Source of the DNA: Actinomycetes bacterium
GTDB lineage: Bacteria; Actinomycetota; Actinomycetes; Mycobacteriales; Mycobacteriaceae
Assembly: GCA_029780675.1 (NCBI GenBank)
Contig: JAKOYE010000231.1
Coordinates: 1-44,305, forward strand
Length of the DNA: 44,305 nt
Direction: 5' to 3'
This document shows, one piece after another, positions 22,719 through 30,688 of this stretch. The translations under genes and the position numbers were made by a program. Under the pieces are notes generated by a model. That model was not told the DNA's origin. It worked only from the letters and a program-made list of their open reading frames with translations, and made no database searches. Within the stretch, counting starts at the first letter, position 1. Every line of letters begins with the position of its first letter.

Positions 22719-25112
22719 GTGTCAAAAGAACGCAACACCAAGTCGAGTGGAAAGAAAGTCTCTCTCCGCTCCCTATTGATTGCCGGTGCCGGCGGTGTGT
22801 CGGCCATCGGTGCAGGCCTCGGCCTGTTCGCACCGACCGCCCTCTCTGCGGTCCAGGCGTCTGCTCCGCTCGAGGTGGAGCTGCGCAACTTCGAATTTCC
22901 GCTCGATACCACCGACGCGGATCCCTTCTGGCTCGACGGCAACAGCCTCGTCGGTGACTCCGGCGGTGCGACTCAGTCGGTCACCGCTGCGGCTGCCGTC
23001 GGCGGCGCCTGCGGCCTGATCTGCAACGGCCAGAGCGGCACCGACGGCTCTGGCGCCAACGGCCAGAGCGGCGGCCTGCTGTGGGGCAACGGCGGTAACG
23101 GCGGCTCCGCGGTCATCGGTGACGGTGGCGACGGCGGCAACGGCGGTCTGCTGGCCGGTTCCGGCGGTAACGGCGGTAACGGCGGTATCGGAGGCGACGG
23201 TGGCGACGGCGGTAACGGCGGCCTCTTCGCATGGTTCTCCAACGGCGGTAACGGCGGTAACGGCGGCACGGGCGTCCGTGGTGACGACGGTGCGTATGGC
23301 GCCTCCGGTACCCCCGGTATCAACGGCCAACAAGGCGATCCTGGTGCTACCGGTGCTTCCGGTGCCCGTGGCGCGTCCGGCGCCTCCGCGGGTCCCGGGT
23401 CCTCCGGCGCCTGGGGCGCCTCCGGCACCATCGGAGCCTCCGGTGGCTACGGCGCCTCCGGTGTGACCGGTGCCTCCGGTGCCTCCGGTGCGCCTAACGG
23501 CTCATCCGGCGGCGCGGACATCGGCGCTTCCGGCGCATCGGGCGGAGCGGGAGCAGCGGGTAGCACCGTGGGCGCTTCCGGCGCTTCCGGCGCTCCGGGT
23601 GCCGCGGCGGGTGCGACCGGCGTCAACGGCGATCCCGGCGCCTCCGGCAGTGCCGGCGCCTCCGGCGAACCCGGTGCGTCCGGTGCTCCCGGCGCGTCCG
23701 GCGGGTCCGGCGCCCCCGGTACTAACGGCTTCACCGGCGCTTCCGGTGGCGCGGGTGGCTGGGGCGGTTGGGGTGCCACCGGCAGCATGGCCCCCTCCGG
23801 CGCCTCGGGTGCTTCGGGCGGCGTGGGTGCGTCCGGCGGGCGCGGCGGTACCGGCGGTGACGGCGGCAGCGCGATCCTGACCGCCGTCGGCGGCGGACGC
23901 GGCGGTGCCGGCGAAACCGGCGGCACCGGCGGTAACGGCGGCAACGGCGGCAACGCCGGCCTGTTCAGCCTCTTCGGTCAGGGCGGCAACGCCGGCAACG
24001 GCGGCGACGGTGGCACCGGCGGTAACGGTGGCACCGGTGGTACCGGCGGCCGCGGTGGCTCCGGCGGTATCGGTGGCGTCGGTGGCCAGGGTGGTATCGG
24101 TGGTACCGGTGGTACCGGTGGTGCCGGTGGCGGCACGGGTGGCACGGGTGGCACGGGTGGTACCGGTGGCACGGGTGGCACGGGTGGCACGGGTGGCACG
24201 GGTGGTACCGGTGGTACCGGCTCCAACGGCGGCAAGGGTGGCACGGGTGGTACCGGTGGCGTTGGCGCCGCCGGTGGTGTTGGTGGTATCGGTGGTCTCG
24301 GTAACGGTGCCTCGGGTGGCGCAGGCGGCCAGGGTGGCGTCGGTGGCACCGGTGGTACCGGTGGTACCGGTGGTACCGGTGGCGCCGGCGGCGTCGGTGG
24401 TACCGGTGGTACCGGTGGCCAGGGTGGCCAGGGTGGCCTCTCCGGTGCCGGCGGCACGGGTGGTACCGGTGGTACCGGTGGCTACGGCGCCGGTGGTACC
24501 GGTGGTGCCGGCGGCGTCGGTGGTACCGGTGGTACCGGCGGCTTCGGCGGCGAAGGTGGTACCGGCGGTCTCGGTGGCTCGCTCGGCGGCGCCGGTGGTG
24601 CCGGCGGCAAGGCGGGCACCCCGGGCTCGGGCGGCCTGTTCGGCGGCGGCGGCGCTGTCGGCTCCAACGGCAAGGCGGGCGCCAGTGGCGCCACCGGTGC
24701 CGCGGGTGCCGACGGTCCCAAGGGCGCCCAGGGCGCTCAGGGCCTGGACGGCGCGACCGGCTTCACCGGTGCCTCTGGCGCAACGGGTGCCAACCCGGGT
24801 GCCTCGGGTACCCAGGGTGCCTCGGGTGCCAACGGCATCGGTGGCGCCGTGGGCGCCTCCGGTGCGACCGGTTCGGCTGGCGCCTCCGGCGCGACCGGCA
24901 ATGCCGGCAGCACCGGTAGTGCCGGGTCGGGCGGTGTGGCCGGTAGCAACGGTTCCGCTTCCTCCGGTTCGTCCGGCGGCGCGGGCGGTAGCGGTGGTCC
25001 TGGCGGTACCGGTGGCACCGGTGGTGCTGGTGGCGCCATCAAGGGTGGAGCAGCCGGTGGTGCCGGCGGTGCCGGCGGTGCCGGTGGCCGCGGCGGCGGC
25101 AGCCCTGCCTAG
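22719..25112 (+). CDS. Secreted Gly-rich protein with PGRS-type and collagen-like repeats
   Basis: 797 residues from GTG 22719 ([13 protein letters not shown]), with GGGGA at 22706-22710. A signal peptide spans about 1-48 ([15 protein letters not shown]...ALSAVQASA). A short unique acidic segment follows, then [10 protein letters not shown] with two cysteines. After that come a PGRS-like GGNGG block (about 123-184), collagen-like Gly-X-Y triplets (about 205-360, including [19 protein letters not shown]), a long GGTGGTGG block (about 370-645) and a second collagen-like block (about 650-760, with [13 protein letters not shown]), ending in GGAGG. There is no PE or PPE domain, so it is not a classical PE_PGRS protein. 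Likely a cell-surface protein; function unknown. A hairpin terminator follows. Confidence 0.82.
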   Translation: MSKERNTKSSGKKVSLRSLLIAGAGGVSAIGAGLGLFAPTALSAVQASAPLEVELRNFEFPLDTTDADPFWLDGNSLVGDSGGATQSVTAAAAVGGACGLICNGQSGTDGSGANGQSGGLLWGNGGNGGSAVIGDGGDGGNGGLLAGSGGNGGNGGIGGDGGDGGNGGLFAWFSNGGNGGNGGTGVRGDDGAYGASGTPGINGQQGDPGATGASGARGASGASAGPGSSGAWGASGTIGASGGYGASGVTGASGASGAPNGSSGGADIGASGASGGAGAAGSTVGASGASGAPGAAAGATGVNGDPGASGSAGASGEPGASGAPGASGGSGAPGTNGFTGASGGAGGWGGWGATGSMAPSGASGASGGVGASGGRGGTGGDGGSAILTAVGGGRGGAGETGGTGGNGGNGGNAGLFSLFGQGGNAGNGGDGGTGGNGGTGGTGGRGGSGGIGGVGGQGGIGGTGGTGGAGGGTGGTGGTGGTGGTGGTGGTGGTGGTGGTGSNGGKGGTGGTGGVGAAGGVGGIGGLGNGASGGAGGQGGVGGTGGTGGTGGTGGAGGVGGTGGTGGQGGQGGLSGAGGTGGTGGTGGYGAGGTGGAGGVGGTGGTGGFGGEGGTGGLGGSLGGAGGAGGKAGTPGSGGLFGGGGAVGSNGKAGASGATGAAGADGPKGAQGAQGLDGATGFTGASGATGANPGASGTQGASGANGIGGAVGASGATGSAGASGATGNAGSTGSAGSGGVAGSNGSASSGSSGGAGGSGGPGGTGGTGGAGGAIKGGAAGGAGGAGGAGGRGGGSPA
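24030..24570 (+). repeat. Tandem GGTGGTACC-type coding repeats
   Basis: Dense, imperfect 6- and 9-base repeats (GGTGGTACC, GGCACGGGT) encoding GGTGGTGG. Long runs such as those at 24118-24216 are prone to slippage, so length may vary between strains and assembly may be unreliable here. Confidence 0.85.
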
Positions 25113-25131
25113 CAGTCAGTTCCAACACGGG

Positions 25132-25167
25132 AACGGCCCCCTCCTTCGGGAGGGGGCCGTTTCCCGT
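25132..25167 (+). terminator. Terminator after the Gly-rich gene
   Basis: 13-bp stem AACGGCCCCCTCC/GGAGGGGGCCGTT with loop TTCG and a following TCCCGTTT. It lies between convergent genes. Confidence 0.85.
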
Positions 25168-25233
25168 TTCCGGGGTTGTGGGGGTGACGTGCGGTGCGGT
25201 TAGCCCAGGGCATGGGCTCAGAGGTTCAGGGGC

Positions 25234-26016
25234 TCAGGCCGGTGCGCCGTGCCGCCCGGCCCCACCGGCGAACCGGCGCGCCCCGGCCAGTGATTCGGCG
25301 GCCACCGTCGCGAAACTGTCGAACTCGAAAGCCAGGGCCTCGGTCTCCGAGTGCCCCCACTGCCGTAGCGCCGAGGCGCGATCGGCCCGTAGGCAGCCCT
25401 GCGGTAACCGGGCCAGTTCGGCGGCCAGGGTCTCGGCGGCCGTCCGGGCCTGCCCGTCGGGCACCACCCGGTTGGCCAGGCCGATCGCCATCGCTTCGGC
25501 GGAATCCACCGGACGGCCGGTCAGGATCATGTCCATCGCCCGGCTGTGCCCGATCAACCGCGGCAACCGGACCGTGCCGCCGTCGATGAGTGGCACGCCC
25601 CAGCGCCGGCAGAACACCCCGAACACCGCGCTGCTCTCCACCACCCTCAGGTCGCACCACAGCGCCAGTTCCAGCCCGCCGGCCACCGCGTAACCGCTGA
25701 CCGCGGCGATCACCGGTTTGGACAGCGACATCCGGGTCGGGCCCATCGGGCCGATCGGGCTGGACACCACCGGGTAGGTGGGGTTGACGTCCGCGGTGCC
25801 GAGCGCTTTGAGGTCGGCGCCCGCGCAGAACGTCCCGCCGTCGCCGCAGAGCACCGCCACCGCGGCGGTGTCATCGGCTTCGAACTCCTCAAACGCGGCG
25901 TACAGGGCCAGCGCGGTCGGGCCGTCGACGGCGTTGCGCGCCTGTGGACGGTTCAGGATCACCGTGGTGACCGGGCCGTCGCGCTCAACCCGGACGGCGT
26001 CCGTCGATTCGCTCAT
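25234..26016 (-). CDS. Enoyl-CoA hydratase/isomerase family protein (EchA5 position)
   Basis: 260-residue crotonase-fold protein. The oxyanion-hole segments are present: GGTFCAGADLKALG (about 60-73) and VSGYAVAGGLELALWCDLRV. Compared with rat crotonase, FGQPE (Glu144) is FGVFC here, placing Cys136, and AMEM (Glu164) is AMDM, placing Asp162. Both canonical hydratase glutamates are therefore missing, so hydration of enoyl-CoA is doubtful and an isomerase, hydrolase or other crotonase reaction is more likely. Last gene of the fadE8 operon; its ATG overlaps the stop of the PaaX-like gene by ATGA (26013-26016). By synteny it corresponds to the echA5 region of M. tuberculosis. Confidence 0.9.
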   Translation of the reverse strand: MSESTDAVRVERDGPVTTVILNRPQARNAVDGPTALALYAAFEEFEADDTAAVAVLCGDGGTFCAGADLKALGTADVNPTYPVVSSPIGPMGPTRMSLSKPVIAAVSGYAVAGGLELALWCDLRVVESSAVFGVFCRRWGVPLIDGGTVRLPRLIGHSRAMDMILTGRPVDSAEAMAIGLANRVVPDGQARTAAETLAAELARLPQGCLRADRASALRQWGHSETEALAFEFDSFATVAAESLAGARRFAGGAGRHGAPA

Positions 26017-26762
26017 CTCGCCTCTTCCTGGTCGGGCCGCGCGCCGACGTGTGCGGCGAGGGGTTCTCGCCGCCGGGCCAACTGCGCTGCGAATTCGGTG
26101 TAGCAGTCCCGCAGTTTCGAGCCCGGCCAGCCCGGCGGTAGTAGCGCGTCAGGCAGCACCGGGTCGGTGAGCAGATGGCGCACGATCCCCGCGGCGATCT
26201 CGAAACGGGCCGGGACATCGTCGGCCTCGGCCATCCGGGCCAGCAGTCGGCGACCGGTCTGCACCCAGCCGGGCAGGTCCCACAGCAGCGCGGCCAGCCC
26301 CGCCGGGTCGTCATCGGTGGCTCGCAGCACCCGCACCCGGCCGTGCACGACGGGGGGCAGGGCGGTGTCCAGGTTGTCCGGGCGCAGCCACACCCCCTCG
26401 CGAAGTTCGCCGAACCGGACCTCCCGCAGTGCGGCCCGCAGTGCGGTGCGGGTGCGAGCGTCGGCGCCGGTCGCGGTGACCAGGACCGTCAGCCACTGGC
26501 CGTCCCAACCGTGGGTCGGCGGGTTCAGCGCGGCGTCCTGGCGGCGCTGGCGGGCGAGTAACCGGTCGGAGAGCCGGTAGCCGTCGGCGGAGCGAACCAG
26601 GTCACCCGCGGCGGCCATCCTGGTCAGCGCGACTCGCAATGCCGCCTCGCGGATACCGAACCCGGCGGTCAGCGCGACCAGTTCGGCCGGGGTGGCACAC
26701 GCCGGGTGGGCGCCGAGCAGGACCGAGAGCACCACCGAGCGTGCGGTCAGCCTGGGGGCCAC
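26013..26762 (-). CDS. PaaX-like transcriptional regulator (Rv0674-like)
   Basis: 249 residues from GTG (26762, minus strand): MAPRLTARSVVLSVLLG. AGGAG lies 6 bases upstream (26769-26773), and the start is one base after the stop of the preceding crotonase gene. The frame is open further upstream to 26906, but that part is the shadow of a tandem repeat in the neighbouring gene. The N-terminal winged helix (ELVALTAGFGIREAALRVALTRMAAAGDLVR) and the later blocks WDGQWLTVLVT and LREGVWLRPDNL match PaaX, the regulator of phenylacetyl-CoA catabolism that senses an acyl-CoA. It probably controls the surrounding acyl-CoA operon. The ligand is unknown. Confidence 0.82.
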   Translation of the reverse strand: MAPRLTARSVVLSVLLGAHPACATPAELVALTAGFGIREAALRVALTRMAAAGDLVRSADGYRLSDRLLARQRRQDAALNPPTHGWDGQWLTVLVTATGADARTRTALRAALREVRFGELREGVWLRPDNLDTALPPVVHGRVRVLRATDDDPAGLAALLWDLPGWVQTGRRLLARMAEADDVPARFEIAAGIVRHLLTDPVLPDALLPPGWPGSKLRDCYTEFAAQLARRREPLAAHVGARPDQEEAR

Positions 26763-26763
26763 C

Positions 26764-27771
26764 TCAGACTCCTGATGTGCTGCGGCCACCGCCGACATCG
26801 GAGGCAGTGCGGCCACCGCCGACATCGGAGGCAATTCGGCCACCGCCGACATCGGAGGCAATTCTGCCGAAGTCGCCGAACGGGGCGTCGCGGCGCCGGA
26901 CCGCATCCCGGAAGCCGTCCCGGCCGGCCCCCGCGACGAAATCGTGCCCCTCCGGGGTGTGCCGGGCGATCCCGTCGAACACCGTCGAGACCATCGCGCT
27001 GGTCAGCACCCCCTGCTGGTAGAGCGCGGTGTTGGCGGCCAGTTTCGCCATGATCAGCTGGTTGATAGGCAGCGCGGCGATCCGTTCCACCAGTCGCTCG
27101 GTGCGGTCGTCGAGATCGGCGGGTTCGGGGGCCTCGATGGCCAGCCCCCACTCGGCGGCCTGCGCGCCGGTGATGCAGTCCCCGGTGAACAGCAGTCGCT
27201 TGGCGCGCTGATCGCCGAGACGGTGCGCCCACAACCCGGCCGCCGGGATTCCCCACACCCGGGTGGGTGGGTAGCCGATCTTGGCATCGGCGGCGGCCAC
27301 CATCAGGTCGGCGTGCAGCGCGATATCGGTGCCACCGGCGACGCAGTAGCCGTGGATCTTGACCACGGTCGGCTTGTCGGCCCGCATCAGGGCGGCGAAG
27401 CCGCGAACGAAGCGGCTCATCATCTGGTAGTCGACCATCGGGTCCCACGGCTTGTCCGGCCGGTGGTTCTCGGCCTGGACCCGCCCGTCGAGCACGGTCC
27501 CGGCCCGCTCACCCGCCGCCGGCCCCGGATTGCCCGCCGCCAGACCCTCGGCATAGGCGGACAGGTCGAACCCGGCGCAGAAGCCGGGACCCCGGCCGGA
27601 CACCAGGATCACGTGCACGTTCGGGTCCAGGTCGGCGCGCTCCACGCACGCGGCCAGTTCCACCGGGGTGTCGGCGACGATGGCGTTGCCCTTGTCCGGC
27701 CGGTCGAAGGTGATCCGCGCGATCCGCCCGGTCACCTCGTAGGTCATGGTGGTGAGGGGCGCGGCGCTCAC
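26764..27771 (-). CDS. Enoyl-CoA hydratase/isomerase family protein (EchA4 position)
   Basis: 335-residue crotonase family protein. It has GRGPGFCAGFDLSAYAEG (oxyanion loop) and KIHGYCVAGGTDIALHADL. The canonical hydratase glutamates are again replaced: the FGQPE equivalent is IGYPP (Pro169) and the second position lies in QRAKRLLFTG. A large insertion (about 80-115) sits after the first motif. The C-terminus ends in a 9-residue tandem repeat, GGGRIASDV and variants, from three 27-base DNA units that look recently expanded. The ATG overlaps the fadE8 stop (27768-27771), and an internal Met at residue 9 could also start. Synteny places it with echA4. The catalysed reaction is unknown. Confidence 0.88.
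   Translation of the reverse strand: MSAAPLTTMTYEVTGRIARITFDRPDKGNAIVADTPVELAACVERADLDPNVHVILVSGRGPGFCAGFDLSAYAEGLAAGNPGPAAGERAGTVLDGRVQAENHRPDKPWDPMVDYQMMSRFVRGFAALMRADKPTVVKIHGYCVAGGTDIALHADLMVAAADAKIGYPPTRVWGIPAAGLWAHRLGDQRAKRLLFTGDCITGAQAAEWGLAIEAPEPADLDDRTERLVERIAALPINQLIMAKLAANTALYQQGVLTSAMVSTVFDGIARHTPEGHDFVAGAGRDGFRDAVRRRDAPFGDFGRIASDVGGGRIASDVGGGRTASDVGGGRSTSGV
26783..26863. repeat. Three tandem 27-bp repeats inside the crotonase C-terminus
   Basis: Units at 26783-26809, 26810-26836 and 26837-26863, each starting CGGCCACCGCCGACATCGG. The first differs from the others near its end (GCAGTG instead of GCAATT). They encode GGGRIASDV-type units in the crotonase and lie just before the PaaX-like start. 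Confidence 0.92.
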
Positions 27772-29396
27772 CCCTTCACCAGCGAGCGCTCGATGATCGG
27801 CGCCAGGTCCAGCCCGGCGGGCAGCGTCCCGAAGGCGCCGCCCCAGTCGCGGGCCAGTCGGGTGGCCAGGAACGCCTCGGCGACCGCCGGGTGCCCGTGG
27901 CGCACCAGCAGCGCGCCCTGCAGGGCCAGCGTGATGTGCTCGGCGACGGTGCGGGCCCGGTACTCCAGCGTCGCGGCGTCGGTGAGGCTGTCGGCGAGCC
28001 GTCCGACGTGGGCGCCCAGCCTGGCGTCCTGGCTCGCGGGGCCGGACAGCTCGTCGAAGAGCACCTCGACACAGTCCGGCCGGGTGGCCATCGCGCGCAG
28101 GGTGTCCAACGCGCTGACGTTGCCCGAGCCCTCCCAGATGCCCATCAGCGGGGCCTCCCGGTACAGCCGCGGCATCCCGGATTCCTCGGCGTAGCCGTTA
28201 CCGCCCAGGCACTCCATCGCCTCGGCTGCGTGCGGGGTGGCCCGTTTGCACACCCAGTACTTCGCGGCGGCCAGACCGATCCGGCGCAGCATGGTCTCGC
28301 GGACGTCGCCGCGGTTGGCGGCGTCGGTGGCGCCCGCCATCCGCATCGCCACCATGGTCGCCGCCTCGGCCTCCACTGCCAGGTCGGCCAGCACATTGCG
28401 CATCAGCGGCTGGTCGATCAGATACGCGCCGAATGCCTTGCGATGCTGGGTGTGGTGGATGGCCCGGGTCAGGCCCTGGCGCATGCTGGTGGCGCTGCCC
28501 AGGGTGCAGTCCAGCCGGGTCAGGTTGACCATCTCGATGATGACCGGCACCCCACGGCCCTCCTCGCCGACCAGCCACGCGATAGCACCGTCGTACTCGA
28601 TCTCGCTGGAGGCGTTGGCGTGGTTGCCCAGCTTGTCCTTCAGGCGCTGGATGTGCATCCGGTTGCGGCTGCCATCGGGCAGCACCCGCGGCAGGAAGAA
28701 GCAGCTCAGCCCGCCGGGGGCCTGGGCCAGCACCAGGTAGACATCGCTCATCGCCGCCGAGGTGAACCACTTGTGCCCGGTCAGGGTGTAGCTGCCGTCG
28801 CCGTTGGGGACCGCGGCGGTGGTGCCGGCCCGCACGTCGGAGCCGCCCTGCTTCTCGGTCATCGACATACCGGCGGTGATCCCGGCCTTGGTGGCCGGTA
28901 CGGCGAGTTCGGGGTCGTACACCCGGCTTGTCAGCAACGGCTCGTAGAGCGCGGCCAGATCGGGATTGTGCCGCAGCGCCGGGACCACGGCGTAGGTCAT
29001 CGAAATGGGGCAGACATGGCCCGGTTCGGGGGTCCAGACGCCCATCTTCGCCGCGCGCACCACATGAGCGCCGGGCCGGTCGTCGGCCCACGGTGCCGCG
29101 TGCAGGCCGTGTGCGATGGCCGTGCGCATCAGCTCGTGATAGGCCGGGTCGTACTCGATCTCGTCGATGCGGTGGCCGTACCGGTCGTGGGTGTGCAGGA
29201 TCGGCACATTGCGGTCGGCCAGATCGCCCCAGCGCTGGGCAGTCGTGCCACCGGCGATGGCGCCGAGGGTGAAGACCTCCTCGGCGCCCCAGCCGCCGCC
29301 CTCCCGTTCCAGCGCCTCGGCCAGGACCGGGGCGGTGGCCGGGTTGTAGTCGAGTAGCGGTGGCACCTGATTGGTGACGACGTGTGTTGCAGGCAT
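27768..29396 (-). CDS. fadE8: Acyl-CoA dehydrogenase, AidB/FadE8 type
   Basis: 542-residue flavoprotein of the acyl-CoA dehydrogenase superfamily, AidB branch. It has MTEKQGGSDVRAGTT (FAD-contacting), LTGHKWFTSAAMSDVYLV, a central helical bundle with GLTRAIHHTQHRKAFG, and EAPLMGIWEGSGNVSALD with the C-terminal FAD/acyl-CoA loop. E. coli AidB and mycobacterial FadE8 have the same length. AidB proteins bind DNA and have weak dehydrogenase activity; FadE8 has been annotated as an acyl-CoA dehydrogenase of lipid catabolism. It heads an overlapping minus-strand operon with two crotonases and a PaaX-like regulator. The ATG (29394-29396) lies 7 bases after a TAACAG -10 box, suggesting a leaderless message. 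Confidence 0.93.
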   Translation of the reverse strand: MPATHVVTNQVPPLLDYNPATAPVLAEALEREGGGWGAEEVFTLGAIAGGTTAQRWGDLADRNVPILHTHDRYGHRIDEIEYDPAYHELMRTAIAHGLHAAPWADDRPGAHVVRAAKMGVWTPEPGHVCPISMTYAVVPALRHNPDLAALYEPLLTSRVYDPELAVPATKAGITAGMSMTEKQGGSDVRAGTTAAVPNGDGSYTLTGHKWFTSAAMSDVYLVLAQAPGGLSCFFLPRVLPDGSRNRMHIQRLKDKLGNHANASSEIEYDGAIAWLVGEEGRGVPVIIEMVNLTRLDCTLGSATSMRQGLTRAIHHTQHRKAFGAYLIDQPLMRNVLADLAVEAEAATMVAMRMAGATDAANRGDVRETMLRRIGLAAAKYWVCKRATPHAAEAMECLGGNGYAEESGMPRLYREAPLMGIWEGSGNVSALDTLRAMATRPDCVEVLFDELSGPASQDARLGAHVGRLADSLTDAATLEYRARTVAEHITLALQGALLVRHGHPAVAEAFLATRLARDWGGAFGTLPAGLDLAPIIERSLVKG

Positions 29397-29611
29397 ACCC
29401 CACTGTTACAAATTGCCGACAGTTGCACAAGAGATGTAATGTGACCGGGGGTTGAGGGTGAACCGCAGCGTAATCTGACCTGGTCCTTCAGTGAAGAGAG
29501 GCGTTACGTTTCGGCCGAACGTGATGAAACACATCAGAGGGACCCGGCAAATAGTGTCTACAGTTCTGGCATTACACGCGCTACAGTCCTAGTGCAGGGA
29601 GGTTTCCTCAA
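29397..29611. promoter_or_regulatory. Divergent promoter region of fadE8 and the toxin-antitoxin pair
   Basis: 215 bases. On the minus strand a TTGTGC/TAACAG pair (16-base spacing) lies immediately before fadE8. On the plus strand two CTACAGT copies (29558-29564 and 29581-29587) include a good -10 TACAGT before the antitoxin gene. The base composition is lower in GC than the flanks. An operator for the antitoxin is likely, but I cannot pinpoint it. Confidence 0.45.
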
Positions 29612-29881
29612 TTGACTGCCGTCATCAGCTATGAGAGCGAATCCGAGATCGTCGATACCGGCGATCGGGCCGAGGTTCGCCTCGCTGCTCCCGCGCATAC
29701 CAAGTTCGTCAAAATCGTCGACTCCGACGGGACTATCCGACTAGTACCGTTCGCGCTACTCGATGACGCCGAACGCGCGATCCTCGAAAATAGGGGCCTC
29801 TATGATGAGATCCGAACTGGCTTGAAGCAGTTCGCTGCAGGCGAGCGGGTGTCTAGTGACTGGCTTCTTGACGACGAGTGA
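29612..29881 (+). CDS. Putative antitoxin of a type II TA pair
   Basis: 89 residues from TTG 29612 with AGGGAGG (29596-29602) nine bases upstream. The N-terminal part is basic/beta-rich (DRAEVRLAAPAHTKFVKIVDSDGTIRLVP). The acidic helical C-terminus (LKQFAAGERVSSDWLLDDE) is of the type that wraps the toxin in RelB/Phd-like systems. The stop overlaps the toxin's GTG (29878-29881). No exact family is recognised; the role is inferred from size, order and coupling. Confidence 0.7.
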   Translation: MTAVISYESESEIVDTGDRAEVRLAAPAHTKFVKIVDSDGTIRLVPFALLDDAERAILENRGLYDEIRTGLKQFAAGERVSSDWLLDDE

Positions 29882-30204
29882 GTGCCGAGAAGGTCTGGTT
29901 CAGCCCTGCAGTCGATGAGTGGCTGCGCGAGGCCAAGGACTCGCGCCGATTGAACGAGAAGTTCAAGAAGGCGCGGAAGGCCATACGCCTGATGATCGAG
30001 TCTGGTCCATCGCATCCGTCCTTTTGCACACATCAGATGGACACGCTGAAGGGTCCAGGCGATGCCCAAATCTGGAACTCTTACGTCGAAAACAAGACTC
30101 CGCAGGCGTGGCGAATGTATTGGGTTCGGTGCCCTGACGGGTCAATTCAGATTGTCTCGATCGGCCCCCACGACCACGATCCTGGTACCCAACCGGCCGT
30201 TTAA
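29878..30204 (+). CDS. Putative RelE/ParE-fold toxin
   Basis: 108 residues. The fold pattern is two N-terminal helices rich in Lys/Arg (DSRRLNEKFKKARKAIRLM), followed by beta strands AWRMYWVRCPDGSIQIVSI and GPHDHD, which matches RelE/HigB/ParE-like toxins (ribosome-dependent mRNA interferases or gyrase poisons). GTG start overlapping the antitoxin stop. Whether it cleaves mRNA or poisons gyrase cannot be read from the sequence. Confidence 0.7.
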   Translation: MSAEKVWFSPAVDEWLREAKDSRRLNEKFKKARKAIRLMIESGPSHPSFCTHQMDTLKGPGDAQIWNSYVENKTPQAWRMYWVRCPDGSIQIVSIGPHDHDPGTQPAV

Positions 30205-30254
30205 TCCCAGGTGGCAATCGACAATCTCCGTCGCAGAGGAGTGTCGGTCGATTC

Positions 30255-30650
30255 CTAGCGCCGGGCGATCCGGTTACCCGTCCCCGCGTCGGTGACCTCC
30301 GGATCGCCCTGGGCATAGCTGACGGTGTTGTTCAGGCCGACGACGTTGAGTTCGCCGTCGACCCGATTCAGGGTGATGGTGTTGTCGGCGCCGCCCACGC
30401 TCACCGCCCGGCACACCCCGCGCACCTTCAGCACATTGTTGGAACCGCCGACATTGAGGGACTTGCCGTCGGCGCAGTCGATATCGGAGCGGGTACCGAA
30501 CGAGCCGTAGTTGATGGTCCCGGCCACCTCGACAGAAGCCCGGACACCGGGGTCGGCACCGCTGCCCGCCGCGTCGTCGCCCGAGCCGCAGCCGCTGAGC
30601 AGTCCCAGCCCGGTGAGGCCGGCGAGCACGGTGATCAGGTGTGTCCGCAT
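30255..30650 (-). CDS. DUF3060 lipoprotein
   Basis: 131-residue exported lipoprotein. The signal ends in LGLLSGC (lipobox, Cys21). The body has spaced beta elements, including SDIDCADGKSLNVGGSNNVLK and GADNTITLNRV, that match the DUF3060 beta-solenoid-like domain seen in mycobacterial Lpq-type proteins, with a probable disulfide (Cys59/Cys80 region). Divergent from the TetR gene. Function unknown. Confidence 0.85.
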   Translation of the reverse strand: MRTHLITVLAGLTGLGLLSGCGSGDDAAGSGADPGVRASVEVAGTINYGSFGTRSDIDCADGKSLNVGGSNNVLKVRGVCRAVSVGGADNTITLNRVDGELNVVGLNNTVSYAQGDPEVTDAGTGNRIARR

Positions 30651-30674
30651 CGCCGATCAGCCTAGCCGGGGGCA

Positions 30675-30680
30675 TAGAGT
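30675..30680 (+). promoter_or_regulatory. -10 box for the TetR gene, near the start codon
   Basis: TAGAGT at 30675-30680 lies eight bases before ATG 30689, so transcription may begin at or next to the start codon (leaderless). No convincing -35. Confidence 0.4.
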
Positions 30681-30688
30681 CCACGCTG

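Noticed and set aside
24100..24220. CRISPR array in the regular repeats
   Set aside because: Units are 6-9 bases, in frame with a protein and without unique spacers.
22973..24457. Pro-rich minus-strand frames across the Gly-rich gene
   Set aside because: They are the reverse reading of glycine repeats (GGN/GGT read as P) and have no start context.
26763..26906. N-terminal extension of the PaaX-like protein with MSAVAELPP repeats
   Set aside because: This is the 27-bp repeat of the crotonase gene read in another frame. A GTG with a Shine-Dalgarno lies just after the crotonase stop.
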